Shown: one piece after another, positions 1 to 5,374 of the stretch
How positions within the stretch are numbered: the stretch's first letter is position 1
Layout of the letters: each line of letters begins with the position of its first letter
Assembly (NCBI GenBank): GCA_934623545.1
Contig: CAKTVN010000094.1
Span: 1-6,579, forward strand
DNA length: 6,579 nucleotides
From: an uncultured Oscillospiraceae bacterium
GTDB taxonomy: Bacteria; Bacillota; Clostridia; Oscillospirales; Oscillospiraceae
Reading direction: 5' to 3'
The notes under the pieces: model-generated
What the model was told of the DNA's origin: nothing
The model's database searches: none
What the model saw: the letters and a program-made list of their open reading frames with translations, nothing else
Position numbers and translations under genes: made by a program

Positions 1-202
1 GGCGGGACGAGGGATGTGAAGTTTGTTCCGACGCAAATCCCCCTTTGGCGTTTTCTTTTTACCGCCAGCGGCTTTTTATTTGCCGCGCAAAGAAAAAGGG
101 GCTGAAACGTCCTTCGCGCACTCCGCGCGCGAAAAGGTCTCCCGCATCCTCCGGATGCGGTCCCTCCTCGCCTCCGTGCGCGGCTTGCGCCCTCGCGGGC
201 GC
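1..202. repeat. Non-coding stretch of tandem GC-rich hairpins (possible intergenic repeat)
   Basis: I see no credible gene here; the open frames lack ribosome binding sites and read into the antisense of the neighbouring regulator. The stretch instead holds a string of inverted repeats. GCGGC 68-72 pairs with 82-86, TTCGCGC 113-119 pairs with GCGCGAA 127-133, CCGCATCC 142-149 pairs with GGATGCGG 153-160, and GCGCCC 187-192 pairs with GGGCGC 197-202. The last extends by two T-A pairs and has a GCGA tetraloop when read on the minus strand. Such density of stems suggests a structured intergenic repeat or the folded 3' end of the leftward transcript. That it is repeated elsewhere in the genome is inference, since only one copy is visible. 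Confidence 0.45.
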
Positions 203-230
203 AAAAAAGCGTCACCCCTTTCGGGGTGAC
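203..230 (-). terminator. Intrinsic terminator after the leftward XRE regulator gene
   Basis: Read on the minus strand, GTCACCCC (230-223) and GGGGTGAC (218-211) form a perfect 8-bp stem closed by a GAAA tetraloop. Two bases then lead into six T residues (208-203). This is a textbook factor-independent terminator about 50 bases past the stop codon of the regulator gene. A smaller stem, GCGCC/GGCGC with a GAGA loop (276-263), lies between the stop codon and the terminator. Confidence 0.8.
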
Positions 231-278
231 GAAGCCGTATCCTTCGGGCGCGAAAAGCCGCCGCGCCTCTCGGCGCAG

Positions 279-857
279 CTATTTTTTCCGATACTTCCGA
301 AACAGCTCCCACAAAATCACCAGCACCTGAAGCGCGGCGCAGACGATGAACAGCAGCGACATATTCGGCAGCGACAGGTACAGGCACAGCCCGAGCGACC
401 AGATCAGGACCGAGACGGACACGCCCTGCTGCCAGATGCCCCACCAGAGGCTGGTGAAGACGATACAGACGATGGCGCTGACCGGGACGGCATAGACGAA
501 AAACAACCAGGCATGGAACGGGACGCCCGCGATGACGAAGGCGGTGAAGAGGACCGCCGCGATCGCGAAGACCAGCGCGACCGACAAAAGCAGGATGAAC
601 ATATGATAGGTCGGCTTGGAGGTCTTCGGCGGCTCGACCTCGCCGATCAGGTTGCTGACCGTGATGCCGTAGAGATCGGCGATCTGCGTAAGGATATAGA
701 TATCCGGAAGGCTCTCGCCGCGCTCCCACTTGGAGACGGATTTGTCGGAATAATTCAGTTTTTCGGCAAGGCTGAGTTGGGTGTCCTTGTGCGCCTTGCG
801 ATAAGCGGCGATGTTTTTGGACACAGTCCTGCGCAGCGTGGCTTCGTCGACCTTCAA
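279..857 (-). CDS. Membrane-anchored XRE-family transcriptional regulator, TTG start
   Basis: The 192-residue product has an N-terminal helix-turn-helix of the XRE/Cro-C1 type at about residues 12-70. Its core QLSLAEKLNYSDKSVSKWERG (27-47) is typical of the family. A short linker follows, then four hydrophobic segments at about 85-110, 115-138, 143-163 and 165-185, ending in a basic tail (FRKYRKK). It should therefore bind DNA in the cytoplasm while held in the membrane. The start is a TTG at 857, because AGGAGGT lies 7 bases upstream (871-865) and no ATG is near. A longer in-frame TTG at 992 has no ribosome binding site and would add 45 residues unlike an HTH protein. The gene is monocistronic as seen here, with a promoter at 1059-1031 and a terminator at 230-203. 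Target genes and any membrane signal are unknown; self-regulation or control of the divergent phosphatase gene is possible. Confidence 0.88.
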   Translation of the reverse strand: MKVDEATLRRTVSKNIAAYRKAHKDTQLSLAEKLNYSDKSVSKWERGESLPDIYILTQIADLYGITVSNLIGEVEPPKTSKPTYHMFILLLSVALVFAIAAVLFTAFVIAGVPFHAWLFFVYAVPVSAIVCIVFTSLWWGIWQQGVSVSVLIWSLGLCLYLSLPNMSLLFIVCAALQVLVILWELFRKYRKK

Positions 858-864
858 TGGTGGG

Positions 865-871
865 ACCTCCT
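865..871 (-). promoter_or_regulatory. Strong Shine-Dalgarno that fixes the TTG start
   Basis: On the minus strand AGGAGGT ends 7 bases before the TTG at 857. It is the best ribosome binding site in the window and is the reason for choosing this start over the longer in-frame TTG at 992. Confidence 0.85.
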
Positions 872-1030
872 GCAAAAGCGTTGAAAAATCAGGGATTTCT
901 ACTGGCGGTAGAGTGCCTCTTCCCGCACAGTTGAGTGCCCGGAACGGACGGTAGGGTGACTTTTCCGCAAAAACGCGGTAGGATGGAGCCAAGAAAAGAG
1001 AGCGGGCGTCATCCGAGTAAATCTTTTCGC

Positions 1031-1059
1031 ATTATAGCACATTTTTTCCTCCGGCGCAA
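1031..1059 (-). promoter_or_regulatory. SigA-type promoter of the XRE regulator gene
   Basis: On the minus strand TGCTATAAT (1039-1031) is a perfect extended -10 box. A partial -35, TTGCGC (1059-1054), sits exactly 17 bases upstream. Transcription should begin near 1024, giving a leader of about 167 bases before the TTG start, which is long for a simple gene. Confidence 0.75.
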
Positions 1060-1063
1060 GCCG

Positions 1064-1136
1064 AAGACAGAAGCGGCTCCGACATCACACACACCGTGTC
1101 GGAGCCGTTTCTGTTTGCCTTCAGACGGCATTTTTT
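1064..1136. other. Long hairpin plus T-tract between two divergent promoters
   Basis: Bases 1068-1084 and 1097-1113 form a 17-bp stem with a single G-T wobble and a 12-base loop rich in CA; a few weaker pairs extend it outward to 1065/1116. Immediately to the right TGCC 1116-1119 can pair with GGCA 1127-1130, followed by six T residues (1131-1136), so the block looks like a rightward intrinsic terminator. No rightward gene precedes it. A third stem, CGGCGC 1143-1148 with GCGCCG 1154-1159, follows. The block lies between the -35 boxes of the two divergent promoters, so neither predicted mRNA contains it. It could stop rightward antisense transcription, be a relic of a lost gene, or belong to an unrecognised small RNA. 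Confidence 0.6.
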
Positions 1137-1160
1137 GTCTTTCGGCGCGCGCAGCGCCGC

Positions 1161-1189
1161 TTGATTTTGACGGCGGCGGCTGGTAAAAT
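1161..1189 (+). promoter_or_regulatory. SigA-type promoter of the phosphatase-transporter pair
   Basis: TTGATT (1161-1166) and TAAAAT (1184-1189) are separated by 17 bases, and TG at 1181-1182 gives an extended -10. The predicted start near 1196 leaves a leader of only about 25 bases before the ATG at 1221. Confidence 0.7.
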
Positions 1190-1220
1190 ACAGGCAGATT
1201 CCGATATGGGAGAGAGACAT

Positions 1221-2054
1221 ATGACGATCAAGCTGGTCGCCGTCGACATGGACGGCACGTTACTCACAGAGGATAAGAAAATCACCGAGCGGACGCGCCG
1301 CGCGGTCCGCGCAGCGACGGAGCAGGGGCTTTCCGTCGCGCTGAGCACGGGCAGGACGCTGCCGGAATGCGCGGATGTGCGCGCGTTTTTGCCGGAGGTG
1401 CGCTATGCCGTGACGAGCAACGGCGCGCGCGTCTGGGATATGTGGGAAAACCGCGTGCTGACAGAGCACTGTCTGACCCCGGAATGCAGCCGGACGCTCG
1501 CGGAGCGGCTGATCGGCTTCAAGGGAATGCTCGCTGCGTTTTCCGGCGGCAAAATTTCCTTTCAAAAGGAGTGGGAGGGGCAGCTTTCTCAGGTGCTCGT
1601 GCCGGTCATGGTGGCGCACGCCGAGCGGTTTTACACGCCGGAGCCGCGCTATATGGAGTATGCGGCGGGGCTGCACGGCGCAGTCGAGAAGTTTTTCTGC
1701 GTCTTTGTCTCGACGCAGGAGCGCGACCGCGCGTGGGACGCCATCCGGGATGTGGACTGCGAGATCGTGACATCGGATGTGGACAACCTGGAGCTGACGG
1801 CGGCCGGTGTCAACAAGGGCGCAGGGCTCTCCGGGCTCGCGGCGGCGCTGGGGCTTTCGCGCGAGGAGGTCATGGCGATCGGCGACAGCGGGAATGACCG
1901 GACGATGCTCCAATACGCGGGGCTTCCTGCCGCGATGGGAAATGCGGAGCCGTCGATCAAGGCGCTGGCAAAGACCGTGCTTCCGAGCAATGAGGAAGAC
2001 GGCGTTGCGTGGGCGCTGGAGCGGCTGGCGGAGCATGCAGGCAGATGGAACTGA
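1221..2054 (+). CDS. Cof-type HAD-superfamily phosphatase
   Basis: This 277-residue protein is full length for the Cof (HAD subclass IIB) group and should be a cytoplasmic, Mg-dependent phosphatase. Motif I is DMDGTLL, with D9 as predicted nucleophile and D11 as acid/base. Motif II is the serine/threonine of LSTGR (42-43), motif III is K199 in GVNKG, and motif IV is GDSGND (221-226), where D222 and D226 would bind Mg. The inserted cap domain spans roughly residues 85-190. The family ending AMGNAEPSIKALA, then SNEEDGVAWALERL, is also present. The ATG at 1221 has GGAG 8 bases upstream (1209-1212) and puts the DxD motif in its usual place; the upstream ATG at 1206 is less well supported. Family members act on sugar phosphates, phosphorylated cofactors such as PLP or FMN, or other small phosphoesters, and the substrate cannot be read from sequence. 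The gene overlaps the next one by 10 bases. Confidence 0.93.
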   Translation: MTIKLVAVDMDGTLLTEDKKITERTRRAVRAATEQGLSVALSTGRTLPECADVRAFLPEVRYAVTSNGARVWDMWENRVLTEHCLTPECSRTLAERLIGFKGMLAAFSGGKISFQKEWEGQLSQVLVPVMVAHAERFYTPEPRYMEYAAGLHGAVEKFFCVFVSTQERDRAWDAIRDVDCEIVTSDVDNLELTAAGVNKGAGLSGLAAALGLSREEVMAIGDSGNDRTMLQYAGLPAAMGNAEPSIKALAKTVLPSNEEDGVAWALERLAEHAGRWN

Positions 2055-2809
2055 CAGTCAAAATGATCGTGATCGTGGCGGTCGGCGTGTTTTTCGCGTC
2101 GTTCGTCGACGCTATCGCGGGCGGAGGCGGCATTATTTCCGTCCCGACCTATCTGCTCGCGGGGCTCCCGGCGCATATGGCGCTCGGCACGAACAAGATT
2201 TCCGCGGGGCTCGGCACCGTCGCCTCGACGGCGCGCTTCGTCAAAAACGGCTACGCCGACTGGGCGCTTGCAGTCCCGTCGGTGCTGCTGGCGCTGGTCG
2301 GGGCGCATTTCGGGACGCGGCTTCAGCTGACGGTCGAGGAAAAATATTTGCAGTATCTGCTGCTGCTCGTGCTTCCGGTCGTGGCGTTTGTGGTGCTGCG
2401 GCAGCGAAAATTCCCGGAGGAAAAGGGCGAGATCGACCGGAGAAAGCAATTTGCGATCGTGCTGAGCGCCTCGCTCGTGATCGGCGCATATGACGGCTTT
2501 TACGGACCGGGCACGGGGACGTTCCTGCTGCTCGTGTACTGCAATCTCGCGAAGATGGACGTGCGCACGGCGGGCGGCAACGTCAAGCTCGTGAATCTGG
2601 CGTCCAATGTCGGTGCGTTCGTGACCTCGCTGCGCAGCGGGCAGGTGTTCCTTGTGCTGGGGCTCATCGGTGCGGTGACGTCCTTCGCGGGGCATTTCGT
2701 GGGCTCCGGACTTGCAATCAAAAGCGGGTCGAAGATCGTAAAGCCGACGGTCGTCATCGTGCTGGCGCTGCTGGCGGCAAAGGTGCTCCAGCAGCTGCTT
2801 ACACAATAG
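2045..2809 (+). CDS. TSUP (TauE/SafE) family membrane transporter
   Basis: The 254-residue protein is almost wholly hydrophobic, with about seven or eight membrane segments, the usual size for the family. It shows the two-repeat TSUP architecture. The N-terminal half carries AGGGGIISVPTYLLAG (25-40) then LGTNK (47-51), and the C-terminal half the matching YGPGTGTF (153-160) and GNVKLVNLASNVGA (178-191). The two halves are joined by a charged loop, RQRKFPEEKGEIDRRK (119-134). Members move anions such as sulfite, sulfonates or other organic acids across the inner membrane; direction and substrate here are unknown. The ATG at 2045 lies inside the end of the phosphatase gene, which stops at 2054, so translation is probably coupled. 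Only GGAG at 2030-2033 serves as a weak, distant ribosome binding site. An in-frame ATG at 2063 is the alternative start. No clear terminator follows the stop codon. Confidence 0.9.
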   Translation: MELTVKMIVIVAVGVFFASFVDAIAGGGGIISVPTYLLAGLPAHMALGTNKISAGLGTVASTARFVKNGYADWALAVPSVLLALVGAHFGTRLQLTVEEKYLQYLLLLVLPVVAFVVLRQRKFPEEKGEIDRRKQFAIVLSASLVIGAYDGFYGPGTGTFLLLVYCNLAKMDVRTAGGNVKLVNLASNVGAFVTSLRSGQVFLVLGLIGAVTSFAGHFVGSGLAIKSGSKIVKPTVVIVLALLAAKVLQQLLTQ

Positions 2810-2849
2810 TTCCTTATATCTTAAATATACCGTTTTGGGGAAGAATTAA

Positions 2850-3066
2850 GGCATGACCGCACAATTTGACAAGCAGCTTCACCAGGAGGTTTTCGTCAGG
2901 GCAAGGTTTGAAAAGTGAAGGAATACTTTGTGTGCTCGCAAGAAGTATGCCGCATCCGCAGCGCTCCGGTGCCCCTGGCGGCTGCGCGATATTTCAAGCT
3001 TTTCAAACCGCAGAATTGGCGGAAAAGATCCGGCGAAGCGCGACGGCATAATTATGCGGTGATGCC
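2850..3066. repeat. 217-bp imperfect palindromic element with terminal inverted repeats (MITE-like)
   Basis: The ends are inverted copies: 2850-2866 (GGCATGACCGCACAATT) matches the complement of 3050-3066 at 15 of 17 bases. Moving inward, GCTTC 2876-2880 pairs with GAAGC 3035-3039. TTTTCGTCA 2890-2898 pairs with TGGCGGAAAA 3017-3026 with one bulge and one wobble. GGTTTGAAAAG 2905-2915 pairs perfectly with CTTTTCAAACC 2999-3009. Inside are two further stems, ATACTT/AAGTAT (2923-2928/2943-2948) and CGCAGC/GCTGCG (2957-2962/2981-2986). The whole could fold as one long branched hairpin or extrude as a cruciform. It contains no credible gene and no transposase, so it is either a non-autonomous mobile element or a structured intergenic repeat. 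It begins 41 bases after the transporter stop and ends 25 bases before the racemase start. Confidence 0.75.
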
Positions 3067-3091
3067 GAAAAATAGAAAGGACGTGCAGAGC

Positions 3092-3796
3092 ATGGAAAAA
3101 AGCATCGGCATTCTCGGCGGCATGGGTCCGCTCGCAACGGCGGATCTGCTGCGCAAGATCGTTCTTCTGACGAAGGCGGAGAAGGACGGCGATCACATCC
3201 GCATCTACATCGACGACAATCCCCGCATCCCCGACCGCACGGCGGCGATCCTCTCCGGCGGTGAAAGCCCGCTGCCGCAGATGCGTGATTCGCTGCACAA
3301 GCTGGAGCGCTGCGGCGCGAGCTGCATCATCATGCCCTGCAACACGGCGCATTATTTTCTGCCGCAGCTTCAGTCGGAGACCGAAACGCCGTTCGTGAGT
3401 ATGCTCACGGCGACGGCGAAGACCTGCGCGGGAAAGCATCCGGGCAAAACAGCGGCGGTTCTCGCCACGCGCGGCACGCTCGCGACCGGGCTGTATGAAA
3501 AGGCGCTGGCGGCGGAGGGCGTCCGCTGCCTGATCCCGGACGAGGGCGAGCAGGACTATCTGATGCACCTGATCTACGACGTGGTCAAGGCGTCGCGCCC
3601 GCTGGAGCCGGAGGCAGAGCGCTGGGCGGCGCTGCTCGGGGGGCTTCGCGCGAAGGGCGCGGACTACTTCATCCTCGGCTGCACGGAGCTTCCCATCGCG
3701 GCGCAGTCGCTCCCGGCGGAGGGACCGTTTGTCGACCCGACGGAGGAGCTCGCGCGGGCGGCGATCCACTTCTGCGGCTATGAGACCATAAATTAA
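3092..3796 (+). CDS. Aspartate/glutamate racemase family protein (probable amino acid racemase)
   Basis: This 234-residue protein matches the cofactor-independent Asp/Glu racemase family in length and motifs. It begins with the conserved GILGGMGPLATADL (6-19) and has DNPRIPDRTAAIL (42-54), typical of the aspartate racemase branch. The two catalytic cysteines are both present: C83 in MPCNTAHYF and C197 in LGCTELPI. The pair abstracts and returns the alpha proton on opposite faces, interconverting L and D amino acids without PLP. Aspartate is the likeliest substrate, but broad-specificity members of this branch exist. The ATG at 3092 is chosen because AGAAAGGA (3074-3081) lies upstream and the glycine-rich strand then starts at its usual position. 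The frame is open back to 2915, but that part is the palindromic element and has no family similarity. I see no convincing promoter directly upstream. Next come a Glu/Asp symporter and an aspartate aminotransferase. Confidence 0.9.
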   Translation: MEKSIGILGGMGPLATADLLRKIVLLTKAEKDGDHIRIYIDDNPRIPDRTAAILSGGESPLPQMRDSLHKLERCGASCIIMPCNTAHYFLPQLQSETETPFVSMLTATAKTCAGKHPGKTAAVLATRGTLATGLYEKALAAEGVRCLIPDEGEQDYLMHLIYDVVKASRPLEPEAERWAALLGGLRAKGADYFILGCTELPIAAQSLPAEGPFVDPTEELARAAIHFCGYETIN

Positions 3797-3891
3797 CAGG
3801 CGCAAGCTGAAAATGTTCGTCAAAATGGCAGAAATTTGGCTTGTGATTTACTCAAAATTGTATAAACCGTTGCCCGTGAGACAAATAATTC

Positions 3892-3920
3892 TTTACACTT
3901 CTTAACAGCACTGCTATAAT
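3892..3920 (+). promoter_or_regulatory. Strong SigA-type promoter of the symporter gene
   Basis: TTTACA (3892-3897) and a perfect TATAAT (3915-3920) are exactly 17 bases apart, and TG at 3912-3913 completes an extended -10 box. This is the closest to consensus of all promoters in the window. Transcription should begin near 3927. Confidence 0.85.
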
Positions 3921-3966
3921 CATCTTGCCGGGGGTGGTGAGAGACTTTCGGTGAAATGAGAGCTAT

Positions 3967-3973
3967 GAGGTGA
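3967..3973 (+). promoter_or_regulatory. Ribosome binding site of the symporter
   Basis: GAGGTGA ends 7 bases before the ATG at 3981, close to the ideal complement of the 16S rRNA tail. The stop codon of a tiny upstream frame (3956-3973) lies inside it. Confidence 0.75.
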
Positions 3974-3980
3974 AAGGATT

Positions 3981-5219
3981 ATGGAAAAAAAGAAGAAATT
4001 GGGTCTGCCGGCTAAAATATTTATCGGCATGGCACTCGGTATCCTCGCGGGTCTTGCGTTTGCGTTTGCAGACATGGGACCGTTCACAAAGGAATGGATC
4101 AAGCCCATCGGCACGATCTATGTCAACCTCCTGAAGTTCCTGGTCGTCCCCGTTGTTCTGCTGTCGATCGCCGACGGCGTCATCTCTCTGAAAGATCTCA
4201 AGCGCGTCGGCTCCGTCGGTCTCAAGACCTTTGTCTACTATATGTGCACGACGGCGCTGGCGGTCGTGATCGGTCTCGTGCTGGTCAACCTCTTCAAGGG
4301 CGCTTTCTCCCCGCTGCCCTCTGCGGAGCTGGGCGAGCTGGCATACGAGGCAAAGGAAGCACCGTCTGTCATGCAGGTCATCGTCAACATTTTCCCGGAT
4401 AACCTGCTGAAGCCGATGGTCAACACCGATATGCTCCCGGTCATCGTGATCTCCATCTTCCTTGGCGCGGGCTGCCTTGCCGCCGGCGAAAAGGGTCAGA
4501 AGATCGCAGAGCTCATCAACTGCGGCGAAGAAGTCGTCATGAAGATCATGATGATGATCATCAACTTCACCCCGATCGGCGTTTTCTGCCTGATGACCAA
4601 TGTGGTCGCTGAGAATGGCGCTGCCATCATCGGCAAGCTGGCGCTCATCATCGGCGTTGCGTACCTCGGCTACATCATCCATGTCCTGGTCGTCTACGGT
4701 CTGTCCGTCCGCTTCCTCGCCAAGATGAACCCCTTCAAGTTCTTCAAGGGCATTGCCCCGGCGATGATCACGGCGTTCACCACGACCTCCTCCAATGCGA
4801 CCCTGCCGGTCAACATCGAGTGCTGCAACAAGATGGGCGCGGAGCCCGAGATCAGCTCCTTCGTTCTGCCGCTCGGCGCAACGATCAACATGGACGGCAC
4901 CGCGATCTATCAGGCGGTCTGCGCGGTCTTTATTGCCTGCTGCTATGGCGTTGACCTGACGCTCGGCGATATGGCGATGATCGTTCTGACGGCGACGCTC
5001 GCCTCCATCGGCACCGCCGGTGTCTCCGGCGCGGGCATGATCATGCTGGCGATGGTCCTGACGCAGGTCGGACTCCCGGTCGAGGGCATCGCGATCATCG
5101 CGGGCGTCGACAAGATCTTCGACATGGGTCGTACTACGCTGAACATCACCGGCGACGCGACCTGCGCGCTGTTCATCTCCCGCCTCGAGCGCGAGAAGAA
5201 GGCAAAGGCTGCCAAGTAA
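3981..5219 (+). CDS. Glutamate/aspartate:cation symporter, DAACS family (GltP/GltPh-like)
   Basis: This 412-residue inner-membrane protein belongs to the dicarboxylate/amino acid:cation symporter family, which takes up acidic amino acids with Na+ or H+. The binding-core motifs are intact and in order. They are hairpin 1 with TTTSSNATLP (267-276), helix 7 with NMDGT (303-307), hairpin 2 with GTAGVSGAG (344-352), and helix 8 with DMGRTTLNITGD (381-392). By alignment with the archaeal GltPh motif, D381 should hold the amino group, R384 the side-chain carboxylate, and N388 and D392 a sodium ion. Retention of R384 argues for glutamate or aspartate rather than a neutral amino acid. The N-terminus has a basic cap (MEKKKKLGLP) before the first helix, and the C-terminus ends in a charged tail. 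Dense use of C-ending codons and a near-consensus promoter suggest strong expression. A perfect hairpin terminator follows 31 bases after the stop. The exact substrate and coupling ion are inference. Confidence 0.93.
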   Translation: MEKKKKLGLPAKIFIGMALGILAGLAFAFADMGPFTKEWIKPIGTIYVNLLKFLVVPVVLLSIADGVISLKDLKRVGSVGLKTFVYYMCTTALAVVIGLVLVNLFKGAFSPLPSAELGELAYEAKEAPSVMQVIVNIFPDNLLKPMVNTDMLPVIVISIFLGAGCLAAGEKGQKIAELINCGEEVVMKIMMMIINFTPIGVFCLMTNVVAENGAAIIGKLALIIGVAYLGYIIHVLVVYGLSVRFLAKMNPFKFFKGIAPAMITAFTTTSSNATLPVNIECCNKMGAEPEISSFVLPLGATINMDGTAIYQAVCAVFIACCYGVDLTLGDMAMIVLTATLASIGTAGVSGAGMIMLAMVLTQVGLPVEGIAIIAGVDKIFDMGRTTLNITGDATCALFISRLEREKKAKAAK

Positions 5220-5250
5220 AAAGCCAGGACAGCATTTGTGCAAAACATAC

Positions 5251-5284
5251 AAACACCCGCCGTATTTTGCGGCGGGTGTTTATT
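5251..5284 (+). terminator. Intrinsic terminator after the symporter
   Basis: AAACACCCGCCG (5251-5262) pairs perfectly with CGGCGGGTGTTT (5270-5281) around the loop TATTTTG. The T residues at the 3' side of the stem and the following ATT give the U-rich end. It separates the symporter transcript from the promoter of the aminotransferase 6 bases downstream. Confidence 0.85.
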
Positions 5285-5289
5285 CATGC

Positions 5290-5317
5290 TTGCAATTTTC
5301 GCTGGAAATGATATACT
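5290..5317 (+). promoter_or_regulatory. SigA-type promoter of the aminotransferase gene
   Basis: TTGCAA (5290-5295) and TATACT (5312-5317) are 16 bases apart, with TG at 5309-5310 forming an extended -10. The predicted start near 5324 leaves a leader of about 50 bases. AAGGAAAGG (5355-5363) in that leader is the ribosome binding site, 11 bases before the ATG. Confidence 0.75.
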
Positions 5318-5374
5318 GGATACAGACGCTCCAAGGGGGCGGACAAATCAAGAGAAGGAAAGGTTGCTGGAACT

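Larger units (their letters stand above)
3797..3980. promoter_or_regulatory. Intergenic region: no terminator, promoter and leader of the symporter
   Basis: AT-richer than its flanks. The first 95 bases hold no convincing hairpin terminator for the racemase, so read-through into the symporter is possible. The right half holds the strong promoter at 3892-3920, a leader of about 54 bases, and a five-codon open frame at 3956-3973 that ends within the ribosome binding site. Confidence 0.5.

Noticed and set aside
45..884. Long rightward open frame (279 codons) overlapping the XRE gene
   Set aside because: It is antisense to a clear XRE regulator, is very rich in Arg, Asp and Gln as shadow frames of GC-rich genes are, and has no ribosome binding site.
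1064..1160. Riboswitch or T-box in the leader of the phosphatase gene
   Set aside because: I recognise no riboswitch core or T-box sequence, and the predicted promoter at 1161-1189 lies downstream of the structure.
1649..2806. Leftward open frame of 385 codons across the phosphatase and transporter
   Set aside because: It is antisense to two well-supported genes, with shadow-like composition and no ribosome binding site.
2866..2889. Perfect TTGACA (2866-2871) and AGGAGG (2884-2889) suggesting a promoter or a small gene
   Set aside because: No -10 box lies 16-18 bases after the TTGACA, and no start codon lies at a usable distance after the AGGAGG; both fall inside the arms of the palindromic element.
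2915..3091. N-terminal extension of the racemase by 59 residues
   Set aside because: The stretch is the palindromic element, shows no racemase family similarity, and the ATG at 3092 has its own ribosome binding site at the right place.
3841..3866. Second promoter (TTGTGA and TATAAA) upstream of the symporter
   Set aside because: The spacing is only 14 bases, and a far better promoter lies at 3892-3920.
3963..5252. Leftward open frame of 429 codons across the symporter
   Set aside because: It is fully antisense to an unmistakable symporter gene and has the low-complexity Asp/Arg/His-rich composition of a shadow frame.
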